Positions 1 through 6,867 of a stretch of DNA of 13,643 nt are shown one piece after another (within the stretch, counting starts at the first letter, position 1; every line of letters starts with the position of its first letter). Source of the stretch: Bacteroides sp. Lineage in GTDB: Bacteria; Bacteroidota; Bacteroidia; Bacteroidales; Bacteroidaceae. The translations under genes and the position numbers were made by a program. The stretch spans positions 1-13,643 of the forward strand of contig DXLO01000043.1 in assembly GCA_019414665.1 (NCBI GenBank), read 5' to 3'. The notes below the pieces were generated by a model. The model saw only the letters and a program-made list of their open reading frames with translations, did not search any database and had not been told where the DNA came from.

Positions 1-71
1 CATAGTTCCAAAAGAACTTTGCCAAAAAGGATTATATGATTTTCAATAAATAATTAAAAAAAATCACAGCT
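1..71. other. Leader ahead of the SusC-like gene
   Basis: This short AT-rich stretch precedes the transporter gene. It ends in an A-run and a weak leader (AAAATCACAGCT) directly before the ATG, as is common in Bacteroidetes, where initiation relies little on Shine-Dalgarno pairing. One frame is open from the window edge to a TAA at 47-49 and another to a TGA at 37-39. The 3' end of an upstream gene could therefore lie here, but 15 or fewer codons are too few to identify it. A TTTG at 18-21 followed by TATATGAT at 33-40 only loosely resembles a Bacteroides promoter. Confidence 0.3.
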
Positions 72-3000
72 ATGTTAAAACGGCTAAAGTCAGTCAGTAT
101 GCTGCTATTCCTGATGGGAACAACAACTGGAGCAGCTTATGCAGTGCCTGTCTCAGGCATAACCGATGTAGAAATCACACAGCAGAGTGAAACTTGTACC
201 GGTGTGGTGAAAGATGGTACAGGTGAAACTGTTATTGGTGCATCTGTAATAGTAAAGGGAACGACCAATGGTACTATTACTGATTTTGATGGCAATTTCA
301 CTTTAACCAATGTAAAGAATGGAGATGTAATTCAGATTTCATTCGTCGGTTACAAAACTCAGGAGATTAAGTATGTAGGACAGTCGTTGAATATCATTTT
401 GAAAGATGATACGGAAGTATTGGATGAAGTGGTGATTACCGGTTACGGCGGTTCGCAGAAACGCGCTGCTTTGACTACAGCAATTTCGAAATTGGACAAT
501 AGTGTATTGAAGAATGCGGCTTACAGTAATGCAGGTCAGTCTTTACAAGGTTCAGTAACAGGGTTGCGTGTTGTAAATACGACTGGTCAACCAGGTACTA
601 ATCCTGATATAACTCTTCGTGGTGGGGCGACAATTACTGGCGAAAATAGTAATGCTTTAGTGGTTGTTGATGGTATTGTGCGTAATAGTATGTCGGATGT
701 TAATCCATCTGATATCGAATCTATTCAGATATTAAAAGATGCTGCTTCTACAGCTATTTACGGAGCTCGTGCAAATGGTGGTGTTATTTTGATAGAAACC
801 AAGAGTGGAAAGGAAGGTAAAACTTCGATTAACTATAAATTTAAAATAGGTAAGAACTTTACTCGCAAAGGGTATGAATTCTGTAATGCAGAGGATTATA
901 TCTATTATAACCGTTTGGGATATTTGAGAACCGGACGTACTAATGTGGATACTCAGCAAGGATATGGCATTGGAAACAGCTTGTTTGATATCCAGTATTT
1001 GACAGATGATAATGCTCATTTGAAAAATGAGGGATGGTCTGTGATGGACGATCCATTTTATGAAGGAAAGCAAATTTTATTCAAAGATTATTCAGGCCAA
1101 CTGGATGATGAGGTGTTCAGTAGTAGTGCCATTACACAAGATCATTATCTTAATATTACAGGCGGTAATGATAAAAGTACTTTTGCCAGTAGTTTGGGAT
1201 ACTATAATGAAGATGGTATGATTAAGGGAACAGGTTTTCAACGATTCAGCGGCTCATTCAACGCCTCATATAAAATATTGCCTATTTTGAATGTGAAAGC
1301 TGGTGTTTCTTATGTTTGGTCTACTCGTCCGGAACTGTGGATTGGTTCTTACGAATTCTTCTACCGTACTCGTTCTCAGCGCCCTACTTGGAATCCTTGG
1401 AATGAAGATGGTACTCCGGCAGCCGGATTTGGAACAGGTGATGGTAACCCTGCTTATTACAGAGATAAACTTACCCAGAAGAACAGTACTACACGCGCTA
1501 CTTATAATATCGGTTTTACTTTGGATATTCTTCCCAAACAATTGGTATTGAATGGAAATGCTTCTTTATTGAATTATGATTACCAGCGTGAAAAATTCAA
1601 TAAAGCTTATCAGACCCAGACCACTACTACACCGGAAACAACCCGTCAGGCAGAAGCGTGGGTGCAAAAATATCAGCAGGTTCAATTGAATGCTTCTTTG
1701 ACTTATACTGGTACTTTTGCAGAAAAACATAACTTGGAAGCGATGATTGGTGGTGAATACTATACCTACAATCAGTTTGACTTTGAAGCTAAGACACAGG
1801 GCTCTCCTACAGATGATGTGCCGACATTGAATGTTGGTTCTAATCGTACTTTTACTAGAACTGAGAAAACAGCTTATCGCATATTGTCTGGATTTGGTCG
1901 TATTAATTATAACTATAACATGAAATATCTGTTGTCTTTTACAGCGCGTTATGATGGTATTTCTCGTTTGAAAGATAATCGTTGGGGATTTTTCCCAGGC
2001 GTGTCTGTCGGTTGGAATGTTATGGAAGAGGACTTTTGGAAAGACTCAAAAGTATCAGGAGTTATTTCTAACCTAAAGCCTCGTGTAAGTTATGGTGTGA
2101 ATGGTAATGTAAACGGTATTGGTAACTATGAAGTGTATGGGGAGTATGCACAAGTGGAATCTAAAAACTATGGTGGCGCAACTGGACTTTACAATTCCAA
2201 ACTGTTAAATACTAATCTCCGTTGGGAACAGAGTCAGACATTTGAGGTGGGTTTGGATATTGGCTTCTTGCAGAATAGGTTATCTTTTATTTTGGATTAT
2301 TACAGCCGTGATACAAAAGATTTGCTGACGAAACAAGCATTGCCGGGATATACCGGATTTTCTGATATTGTAACTAATCAAGGAACGTTGCGTAACTATG
2401 GTTTTGAGGCGGAAGTCAGGGCTAACATCATTAATAAAGGTGGCTTTACTTGGGATATGAATGCCAATATTTCTTCTGTAGCTAATAAGATAATTAGCCT
2501 GCCTTATAATGGTGTAGACAAAAATCGGGTTGGTGGATACGAAGTCGCTGCTGGAAAAGTAGGTGCAGATGGTAAATTCCCGACAAAATGGATTGCAGGT
2601 CGTCAAGAAGGAGGTAAGTTGGGTGAATTGGTAGCCTATAAACAGCAACATATTTTCAAAGATTGGGATGATGTGAAACAGCATGCTAATATGCGTATTG
2701 ATGAAGTTGCGAATCTTTATGGTCCGGGCTTGGCCGATCAAATTAATCCGTTAACTAATAAACCTTACAAAGAATCAACAGGATGGCAACCCATTGAACC
2801 GGGTGATGTATGTTGGGAAGATATGAATGGTGATGATGTCATCAATGGGTATGATCGCTACGTGGTTGGTAATATTTTCCCGAATATTACAGGTGGTTTC
2901 TCTACAACGTTTGGTTATAAAGGTATTTCATTGTATGCTCGTTTTGACTATGCTTTAGGTCATACATTATACAATGATTTGGCTGCTCGTTCATTGGGAC

Positions 3001-3416
3001 AATATCAGGGTAGTTTCAATGTTATCGATAAGGTGAAAGATACTTGGAGCGAAGCAAACCCTAATTCGGATTTGCCCAAGTTCTATTATGCAGATCAGTT
3101 AAGCAAAAAGAACATAACCCGTTCCAACGATAGTAATACTGCGGCTGATAGTAATAGCTCACGTTTTTATGAGAAAGGAGATTATTTGGCTTTACGTGAA
3201 ATTACGTTGAGTTATCAATTGCCCAAATCACTGATTAGCAAAGTACACATGACCGATGCCTCTGTCTATGTAACCGGACAGAACTTATTCTATATTACCG
3301 GTTATGAAGGCGTTTCTCCCGAACCGGTGGTAAGTACTACCTATGGTCGCGGTATTGATAACGGACGTTATCCTACTCCTAGAACTGTATTGTTCGGATT
3401 ATCTGTAACATTCTAA
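72..3416 (+). CDS. SusC/RagA-family TonB-dependent outer-membrane transporter
   Basis: The 1114-residue product is an outer-membrane TonB-dependent transporter of the SusC/RagA type, which imports oligosaccharides (or other nutrients) with a SusD-like lid. A type I signal peptide covers residues 1-24 (cleavage after AYA). A CarboxypepD_reg-like domain follows at about 42-111 (GASVIVKGT, D-x-D-G-N-F, ISFVGY), then a TonB-box-like segment DEVVITGYG at 118-126. The plug (about 130-245) carries the SusC hallmarks VVVDG (197-201), IQILKDAAS and YGARANGGVILI. The rest is beta-barrel, ending in the usual terminal Phe (LFGLSVTF). An acidic Asp/Asn-rich loop at 917-928 (DMNGDDVINGYD) resembles the calcium-loop-like segment common in this family. 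No N-terminal STN domain is present, so anti-sigma signalling is not suggested. The partner SusD gene starts 30 bp downstream. The substrate cannot be read from sequence; the nearby GH92 makes an alpha-mannoside possible. Confidence 0.95.
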   Translation: MLKRLKSVSMLLFLMGTTTGAAYAVPVSGITDVEITQQSETCTGVVKDGTGETVIGASVIVKGTTNGTITDFDGNFTLTNVKNGDVIQISFVGYKTQEIKYVGQSLNIILKDDTEVLDEVVITGYGGSQKRAALTTAISKLDNSVLKNAAYSNAGQSLQGSVTGLRVVNTTGQPGTNPDITLRGGATITGENSNALVVVDGIVRNSMSDVNPSDIESIQILKDAASTAIYGARANGGVILIETKSGKEGKTSINYKFKIGKNFTRKGYEFCNAEDYIYYNRLGYLRTGRTNVDTQQGYGIGNSLFDIQYLTDDNAHLKNEGWSVMDDPFYEGKQILFKDYSGQLDDEVFSSSAITQDHYLNITGGNDKSTFASSLGYYNEDGMIKGTGFQRFSGSFNASYKILPILNVKAGVSYVWSTRPELWIGSYEFFYRTRSQRPTWNPWNEDGTPAAGFGTGDGNPAYYRDKLTQKNSTTRATYNIGFTLDILPKQLVLNGNASLLNYDYQREKFNKAYQTQTTTTPETTRQAEAWVQKYQQVQLNASLTYTGTFAEKHNLEAMIGGEYYTYNQFDFEAKTQGSPTDDVPTLNVGSNRTFTRTEKTAYRILSGFGRINYNYNMKYLLSFTARYDGISRLKDNRWGFFPGVSVGWNVMEEDFWKDSKVSGVISNLKPRVSYGVNGNVNGIGNYEVYGEYAQVESKNYGGATGLYNSKLLNTNLRWEQSQTFEVGLDIGFLQNRLSFILDYYSRDTKDLLTKQALPGYTGFSDIVTNQGTLRNYGFEAEVRANIINKGGFTWDMNANISSVANKIISLPYNGVDKNRVGGYEVAAGKVGADGKFPTKWIAGRQEGGKLGELVAYKQQHIFKDWDDVKQHANMRIDEVANLYGPGLADQINPLTNKPYKESTGWQPIEPGDVCWEDMNGDDVINGYDRYVVGNIFPNITGGFSTTFGYKGISLYARFDYALGHTLYNDLAARSLGQYQGSFNVIDKVKDTWSEANPNSDLPKFYYADQLSKKNITRSNDSNTAADSNSSRFYEKGDYLALREITLSYQLPKSLISKVHMTDASVYVTGQNLFYITGYEGVSPEPVVSTTYGRGIDNGRYPTPRTVLFGLSVTF

Positions 3417-3446
3417 ATAAATTAAGATTAAAATAGGAAGATAATT

Positions 3447-5030
3447 ATGAAAAAGATATTTATATATGTATTAGCTGGTATGACCCTGTTGCCGATGGCA
3501 ACAGGATGCAATTCTTTGGATTTGGAATCAGAAAGTACTATTACTGATCCCAATTACTGGAAAAGTGACACTCATTTCAGTGCATTTAATGTAGGTTTGC
3601 ATGCTCAACTTAGGGAACGGACATATAATCTCTTTATTTTAGGTGAACCTCGTGCGGATATTTATGGTGATGATCCATTTGGTGGTGAAGCGACTCAAGG
3701 AATGGAAAGATTTCCTTATAATTCGCTGAATGCGGAAAATGTGGGACTAAGTAACTTTGCTGACTTGTATGGGGTTATTAATCAGATAAACTTGATGATT
3801 GCCAAAACAACAGAAACCCAACTGTTGCCAGAGGTGTCGAAGAACTATTATTTGGGTGAGGCTTATGGTATGCGTGCTTTCTTGTATTTTCATCTGCTCC
3901 GTTCATGGGGAGATGTAATTTTACATTTGGATTATACCAGTGGTTCTACCATTGATTTGGCTAACATCCTGAAACCGGCTTCTCCTGCAAGTGCTGTAAT
4001 GGAACAAATCAAGAATGATATATCTGCTTCAGAAGCAGCATTTGGCAATGATTATTCTTATAAATATGGGAAGCATTATTGGTCATTAGGGGCAACTAAA
4101 ATGTTGAAAGGTGAAGTTTATTTGTGGAGCGGTAAGCAGATGGACGGTGGAGCAACTGATTATAACATGGCAAAATCGGCTTTGCAGGAAGTTAAAAACT
4201 GTCCGGGAATAGGTTTGGAAAGCAATTTTACCGATGTTTTTGCTTATAATAATAAGAAGAACGAAGAAATCATTTTCACCATCCATAACGGACAAGATGA
4301 ATATGATATGTGGAAGGATTCTTATAGAATGACTTTGGTTCCTCAACAGGCTTACATGACTTCAGGCATTTATTTTAATGAAGATGGGGTTTCGTATGCT
4401 GATACTAAAGATGCTGAAATGAATGGTTTGATTAGACTTCAGATTAAGAAAGATTTCTATAATAAAGTATTCTTGAAGGGGGATACACGCAAGGCAGGCT
4501 CTATAAAGGCTGTTTATCAGAAGGATGCTGATGGTAATTTGGTATATGTAGCTCCTATTCCTTATAAATTCCAAGGAACGATGATAGCTGGTAGCTCTAC
4601 ACGTAGCTGGTTGGATGACTATCCTATCTACCGCTATGCAGATTGTTTGTTGTTATTGGCGGAGGCCAAGGCATTGTTGGGGGAAGATATTGCAGCGGAA
4701 ATCAATGCGGTGCGTGAACGTGCTTATGGTAAAGAGTATTTTGAGGCTAATAAGGCTACTGTAGCTTATCCTAATGACAAAGGTGATTTTTACACCAATA
4801 ATCCTTTTGTAGCCGGTGATGAAAATCCGGTGGAAGCTGTTTTGAAAGAACGGCTCCGTGAATTAATGTATGAAGGAAAACGGTGGTATGATATCCGTAC
4901 TTTAGGGTATACAGAGAAGTATTCTACTGCAAATTCCAGCCGATTGTTATGGCCGATTGATGCTAATACTTTGACCAATAACAAAGAATTGAAACAGACT
5001 CCAGGCTATACGACGGATAATAAAGAGTAA
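3447..5030 (+). CDS. SusD/RagB-family glycan-binding surface lipoprotein
   Basis: The 527-residue protein is the SusD-like partner of the upstream transporter. It forms the lid over the SusC barrel and binds the incoming ligand at the cell surface. It has a lipoprotein signal peptide with the acylated Cys at residue 21 (ATGC), followed by an acidic stretch (LDLESE) that fits the Bacteroidetes surface-export signal. The helical TPR-like core includes EAYGMRAFLYFHLLRSWGD (about 138-156), typical of RagB/SusD. The C-terminal signature ERLRELMYEGKRWYDIRTLG (about 468-487) and the final LLWPID...NNKELKQTPGY segment are also diagnostic. Length is normal for the family. The ATG is preceded by AGGAAGA, one of the few plausible ribosome-binding sites in the window. 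It is cotranscribed with the SusC-like gene, and the operon appears to end at the terminator 46 bp downstream. No surface glycan-binding protein or enzyme follows on the same strand, so this is a minimal SusCD pair. Confidence 0.95.
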   Translation: MKKIFIYVLAGMTLLPMATGCNSLDLESESTITDPNYWKSDTHFSAFNVGLHAQLRERTYNLFILGEPRADIYGDDPFGGEATQGMERFPYNSLNAENVGLSNFADLYGVINQINLMIAKTTETQLLPEVSKNYYLGEAYGMRAFLYFHLLRSWGDVILHLDYTSGSTIDLANILKPASPASAVMEQIKNDISASEAAFGNDYSYKYGKHYWSLGATKMLKGEVYLWSGKQMDGGATDYNMAKSALQEVKNCPGIGLESNFTDVFAYNNKKNEEIIFTIHNGQDEYDMWKDSYRMTLVPQQAYMTSGIYFNEDGVSYADTKDAEMNGLIRLQIKKDFYNKVFLKGDTRKAGSIKAVYQKDADGNLVYVAPIPYKFQGTMIAGSSTRSWLDDYPIYRYADCLLLLAEAKALLGEDIAAEINAVRERAYGKEYFEANKATVAYPNDKGDFYTNNPFVAGDENPVEAVLKERLRELMYEGKRWYDIRTLGYTEKYSTANSSRLLWPIDANTLTNNKELKQTPGYTTDNKE

Positions 5031-5075
5031 TAAGATGCTTTGATAGAAAATAATAAGGAGTAAACTTTAAGCTGT

Positions 5076-5118
5076 GAGCAAGTCTTTCACTGAATAGTGG
5101 GGGCTTGCTCTGCTTTTT
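5076..5118 (+). terminator. Intrinsic terminator of the susCD-like operon
   Basis: The arms GAGCAAG (5076-5082) and CTTGCTC (5104-5110) pair perfectly. The stem continues through CTTT/GGGG (one C-G and three T-G pairs) to CACT (5088-5091) and AGTG (5096-5099), closing on a GAAT tetraloop (5092-5095), with a single bulged T at 5083. A TTTTT run follows at 5114-5118. Hairpin plus T-tract on the + strand is the classic Rho-independent arrangement, and the location fits the end of the SusC/SusD transcript. No comparable T-tract follows the hairpin on the minus strand, so it is probably one-directional. Confidence 0.85.
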
Positions 5119-5284
5119 ATAAGAACCTGAAGAAACTAGATTCAACTTTTCGGACGCCTCTTTTTATTGAAACCGTTTCAAGACTTTTAGTATATCTTTT
5201 TTGGGGTATCTTGACCTTTTTTGTTTCAATGAACTCTTTGACAGGTTGTTGCTTATCTTTTGAATATAATTTCAGAAGTGAATT
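5117..5284 (-). pseudogene. Downstream part of a frameshifted small exported-protein gene
   Basis: This is an open stretch of 55 codons ending in TAA (complement 5117-5119) with no good start of its own. It lies in the +1 frame relative to the 49-codon signal-peptide ORF and overlaps its end (5253-5284). The predicted residues are strongly basic (for example KDKQQPVKEF, ETKKVKIPQKRYTK). From the ATG at 5402 to this stop is 286 nt, one more than a multiple of three. Loss of a single base in the overlap would therefore give one continuous protein of about 94 residues. That geometry suggests a recent frameshift, a sequencing indel or, less likely, programmed shifting. The stop sits against the T-tract of the opposing susCD terminator. 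I recognise no family. It could also be a chance open frame in AT-rich spacer. Confidence 0.35.
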
Positions 5285-5402
5285 TCAATGAAACTTTTCC
5301 TGAAGTAAATTCCTTGAAGAAATAGCCGGCAGGCTGTTGGGCATTGGTAAACGTTATGCTTCCCAATGCCAGAATTGCAATAAGAATTCCTTTTGTATTC
5401 AT
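5253..5402 (-). CDS. Short ORF with signal peptide (49 aa), probably the 5' part of a broken gene
   Basis: The frame starts at ATG (complement 5400-5402) and ends at TAA (complement 5253-5255), giving 49 residues. The first 22 form a textbook type I signal peptide: a Lys at position 4, the hydrophobic core GILIAILALGSITF, and NAQQ around the likely cleavage site after Ala21. About 28 mature residues follow (AGYFFKEFTSGKVSLK...). An aromatic, Lys-rich 'FKEFTSGKV' start after the signal peptide looks like the N-terminus of a larger exported protein rather than a complete mature domain, and the overlapping +1 frame supports this. The start is 28 bp beyond the stop of the ATPase gene on the same strand, so the two may share a transcript. 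No family was recognised and the function is unknown. Confidence 0.45.
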   Translation of the reverse strand: MNTKGILIAILALGSITFTNAQQPAGYFFKEFTSGKVSLKFTSEIIFKR

Positions 5403-5430
5403 AGTTCATAGTGATGGAGATTTCAATTAT

Positions 5431-6561
5431 TCATACTAGTCCTTTGAGCCAAATTGCAAAAAAACGATCGTATACTATATATCCTTGCTGCTCTTTTAAG
5501 ACAGACTCCTTATTAATTGAAGACTTTAATGCTACATTTATGCTGCTGGCTCCTTTTAAATCATATTTCTTTATGAATGTGGCACTGTTAATCTCACTTA
5601 CAATTTCCTCTTTGGCTATAGCTTTCAGCAACTGAATCTGATTGGAAGTTAAAAACTGGAAATAGGTTTGATAAGTATATTCTTCCTCCTGTATGATTTC
5701 CTGCATGAGTGTATGCAACAGTTCTATCGTCGGAGTCTGCTGTGGCAATGAATACAATCTGTTTAAAAGATATTGCATATACCACGTATGCCCTTTTACC
5801 GATTGATAAATTTCATGGAAGATATCTTCCTGCAAAGTTTTCTTTCTTCCATCAAACAGTTTCTTGGCAAACTCCCGGTAAGGGGTATAGGGAATAGGGG
5901 CCGGGAAAAGTTTCTGCGTAGATTGGTAAAAAGGCCTTTTGATGGAAAAGAAGATAGACTCCATCAAATGCTTTTTGCTGCCCGAAAAGATGAAATGCAT
6001 ATTCGGGGTGAACTGGATATACGATTTCAACAGGCCTTCCACTCCTTTCTCCGGATATTCCATTATTTGCTGGAATTCATCAATGGCTATGTAACATTCT
6101 ACTCCCGATTGGTTTAGGTAGGTGAAAATCTCTTTCAAGGTTTCTTCTGAACGTTCCGGAATAAAATCGAGTGTTACAGATGGCATCCCTGTAATTTCAT
6201 CGGTACTGATGACCGGACGGCAACTCTTAAAGAATGAGAATAGCGATTTTAAGGTACTCTGTGATAAGGTATCTGATTTTCCCAACACACTTCGTCCCAG
6301 TAGAGATACAAACTCCTGAAGATTCTGGGTTGAAAATATATCCAGATAAAAACAGGCGGCAGATTTATTTTCTTTTTGAATATAGTAAAATACATTCTTT
6401 ATTAGTCCTGTCTTTCCCATACGGCGTGGACTGATTAATGTAATATTTCTGCCATTCTTTAATGCTGACATTAAAGAAGCTGTTTCTTTTTCGCGGTCAC
6501 AGAAATAGTCGGGGCCTTGGTAACCGGTTATTAAAAATGGATTAGTAGGAATATTCTTCAT
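5431..6561 (-). CDS. P-loop AAA-type ATPase (ATPase_2/COG1672-like), role unknown
   Basis: The 376-residue protein belongs to the 'archaeal-type' P-loop ATPases that are multicopy in Bacteroides genomes. The N-terminus NPFLITGYQGPDYFCDRE (7-24) is the usual family opening. It is followed by a Walker A variant SPRRMGKT (44-51), with Ser in place of the first Gly, and a Walker B motif YIAIDEF (157-163; D161, E162). A later FIFSGSKKHL segment looks like sensor 1. The C-terminal third (from about LTSNQIQLLKAIA) resembles a winged helix ending in YIVYDRFFAIWLKG. No signal peptide or membrane segment is seen, so it should be cytoplasmic. The frame is open back to 6675, but I place the start at 6561. 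The extra 38 residues do not resemble the family, and the palindromes at 6569-6592 fall inside them. Relatives are related to STAND-type NTPases. The substrate or partner is unknown, and no toxin or nuclease neighbour is visible. Confidence 0.85.
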   Translation of the reverse strand: MKNIPTNPFLITGYQGPDYFCDREKETASLMSALKNGRNITLISPRRMGKTGLIKNVFYYIQKENKSAACFYLDIFSTQNLQEFVSLLGRSVLGKSDTLSQSTLKSLFSFFKSCRPVISTDEITGMPSVTLDFIPERSEETLKEIFTYLNQSGVECYIAIDEFQQIMEYPEKGVEGLLKSYIQFTPNMHFIFSGSKKHLMESIFFSIKRPFYQSTQKLFPAPIPYTPYREFAKKLFDGRKKTLQEDIFHEIYQSVKGHTWYMQYLLNRLYSLPQQTPTIELLHTLMQEIIQEEEYTYQTYFQFLTSNQIQLLKAIAKEEIVSEINSATFIKKYDLKGASSINVALKSSINKESVLKEQQGYIVYDRFFAIWLKGLV

Positions 6562-6568
6562 TGCAGTT

Positions 6569-6592
6569 TTTATGTTACATAAAACATGTAAC
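6569..6592. promoter_or_regulatory. Overlapping palindromes just upstream of the ATPase start
   Basis: Two inverted repeats share one arm. TTTATGT-T-ACATAAA lies at 6569-6583, and GTTACAT (6574-6580) with ATGTAAC (6586-6592) lies across a 5-bp spacer. They sit 8-31 bp before the ATPase ATG, where they could be a repressor operator or an alternative RNA hairpin in the leader. No matching T-tract is present, so it is not a terminator. Chance occurrence in AT-rich DNA cannot be excluded, and no regulator gene is adjacent. Confidence 0.3.
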
Positions 6593-6799
6593 GCAATAAA
6601 GTTTGGATTGAGCAAATATGAGAGTTGTATTTTTGTGTTGCCCATTGTACCATGCTCTGACTTGACATGGTTCATGGCAATAATTTAATGTGGCAGTTAC
6701 AAGATATCTAAAGCAGAAGTTATGCAGATAATGATCATGTTTCATGGATAAGGACATGATACCTGGAGCATTATGATCCTTTGGAAAGCATCAGGAGCA
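6593..6799. other. Intergenic region between ATPase and GH92 genes, no gene seen
   Basis: I see no convincing gene in this stretch on either strand. The minus-strand frame at 6575-6757 and the 5' extension of the ATPase frame have no family resemblance. An imperfect minus-strand -7-like element, CATATTTG (complement 6613-6620), could serve the ATPase gene, but no TTTG is found at the expected distance. A 7-bp inverted repeat ATCATGT (6734-6740) / ACATGAT (6754-6760) with a 13-nt loop is also present. Its significance is unclear. Confidence 0.4.
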
Positions 6800-6852
6800 G
6801 AAAACAGGAAGAGGGTATATAGCCGGAGCCGGCTGTTATACCCTCTTCCTGT
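6800..6852 (-). terminator. Long-hairpin terminator of the GH92 gene
   Basis: The arms ACAGGAAGAGGGTATA (6804-6819) and TATACCCTCTTCCTGT (6837-6852) pair over 16 bp without a mismatch. Inside them AGCCGG (6821-6826) pairs with CCGGCT (6829-6834), with only a small bulge between the two stems. Reading on the minus strand, the hairpin begins 15 bp after the GH92 stop codon and is followed by TTTT (complement 6800-6803). This is the expected Rho-independent layout for ending the GH92 transcript. The roughly 22-bp stem is unusually long for a bacterial terminator. Confidence 0.85.
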
Positions 6853-6867
6853 AATGAGGTAGATTCC

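Noticed and set aside
5224..5294. Direct repeat TTTCAATGAA at 5224-5233 and 5283-5292
   Set aside because: Ten bases in low-complexity AT-rich spacer is near chance level, and no further copies were seen nearby.
6628..6635. TATTTTTG on the + strand, an exact -7-like box, with TTTG at 6602-6605
   Set aside because: The 22-bp spacing is slightly long and no + strand gene or structured RNA follows before the GH92 terminator. Such matches are expected by chance in AT-rich DNA.
6562..6675. 38-codon N-terminal extension of the ATPase frame
   Set aside because: Relatives begin at the xNPFLITGYQGPDYF segment, the extension lacks family resemblance, and it would place the leader palindromes inside the coding region.
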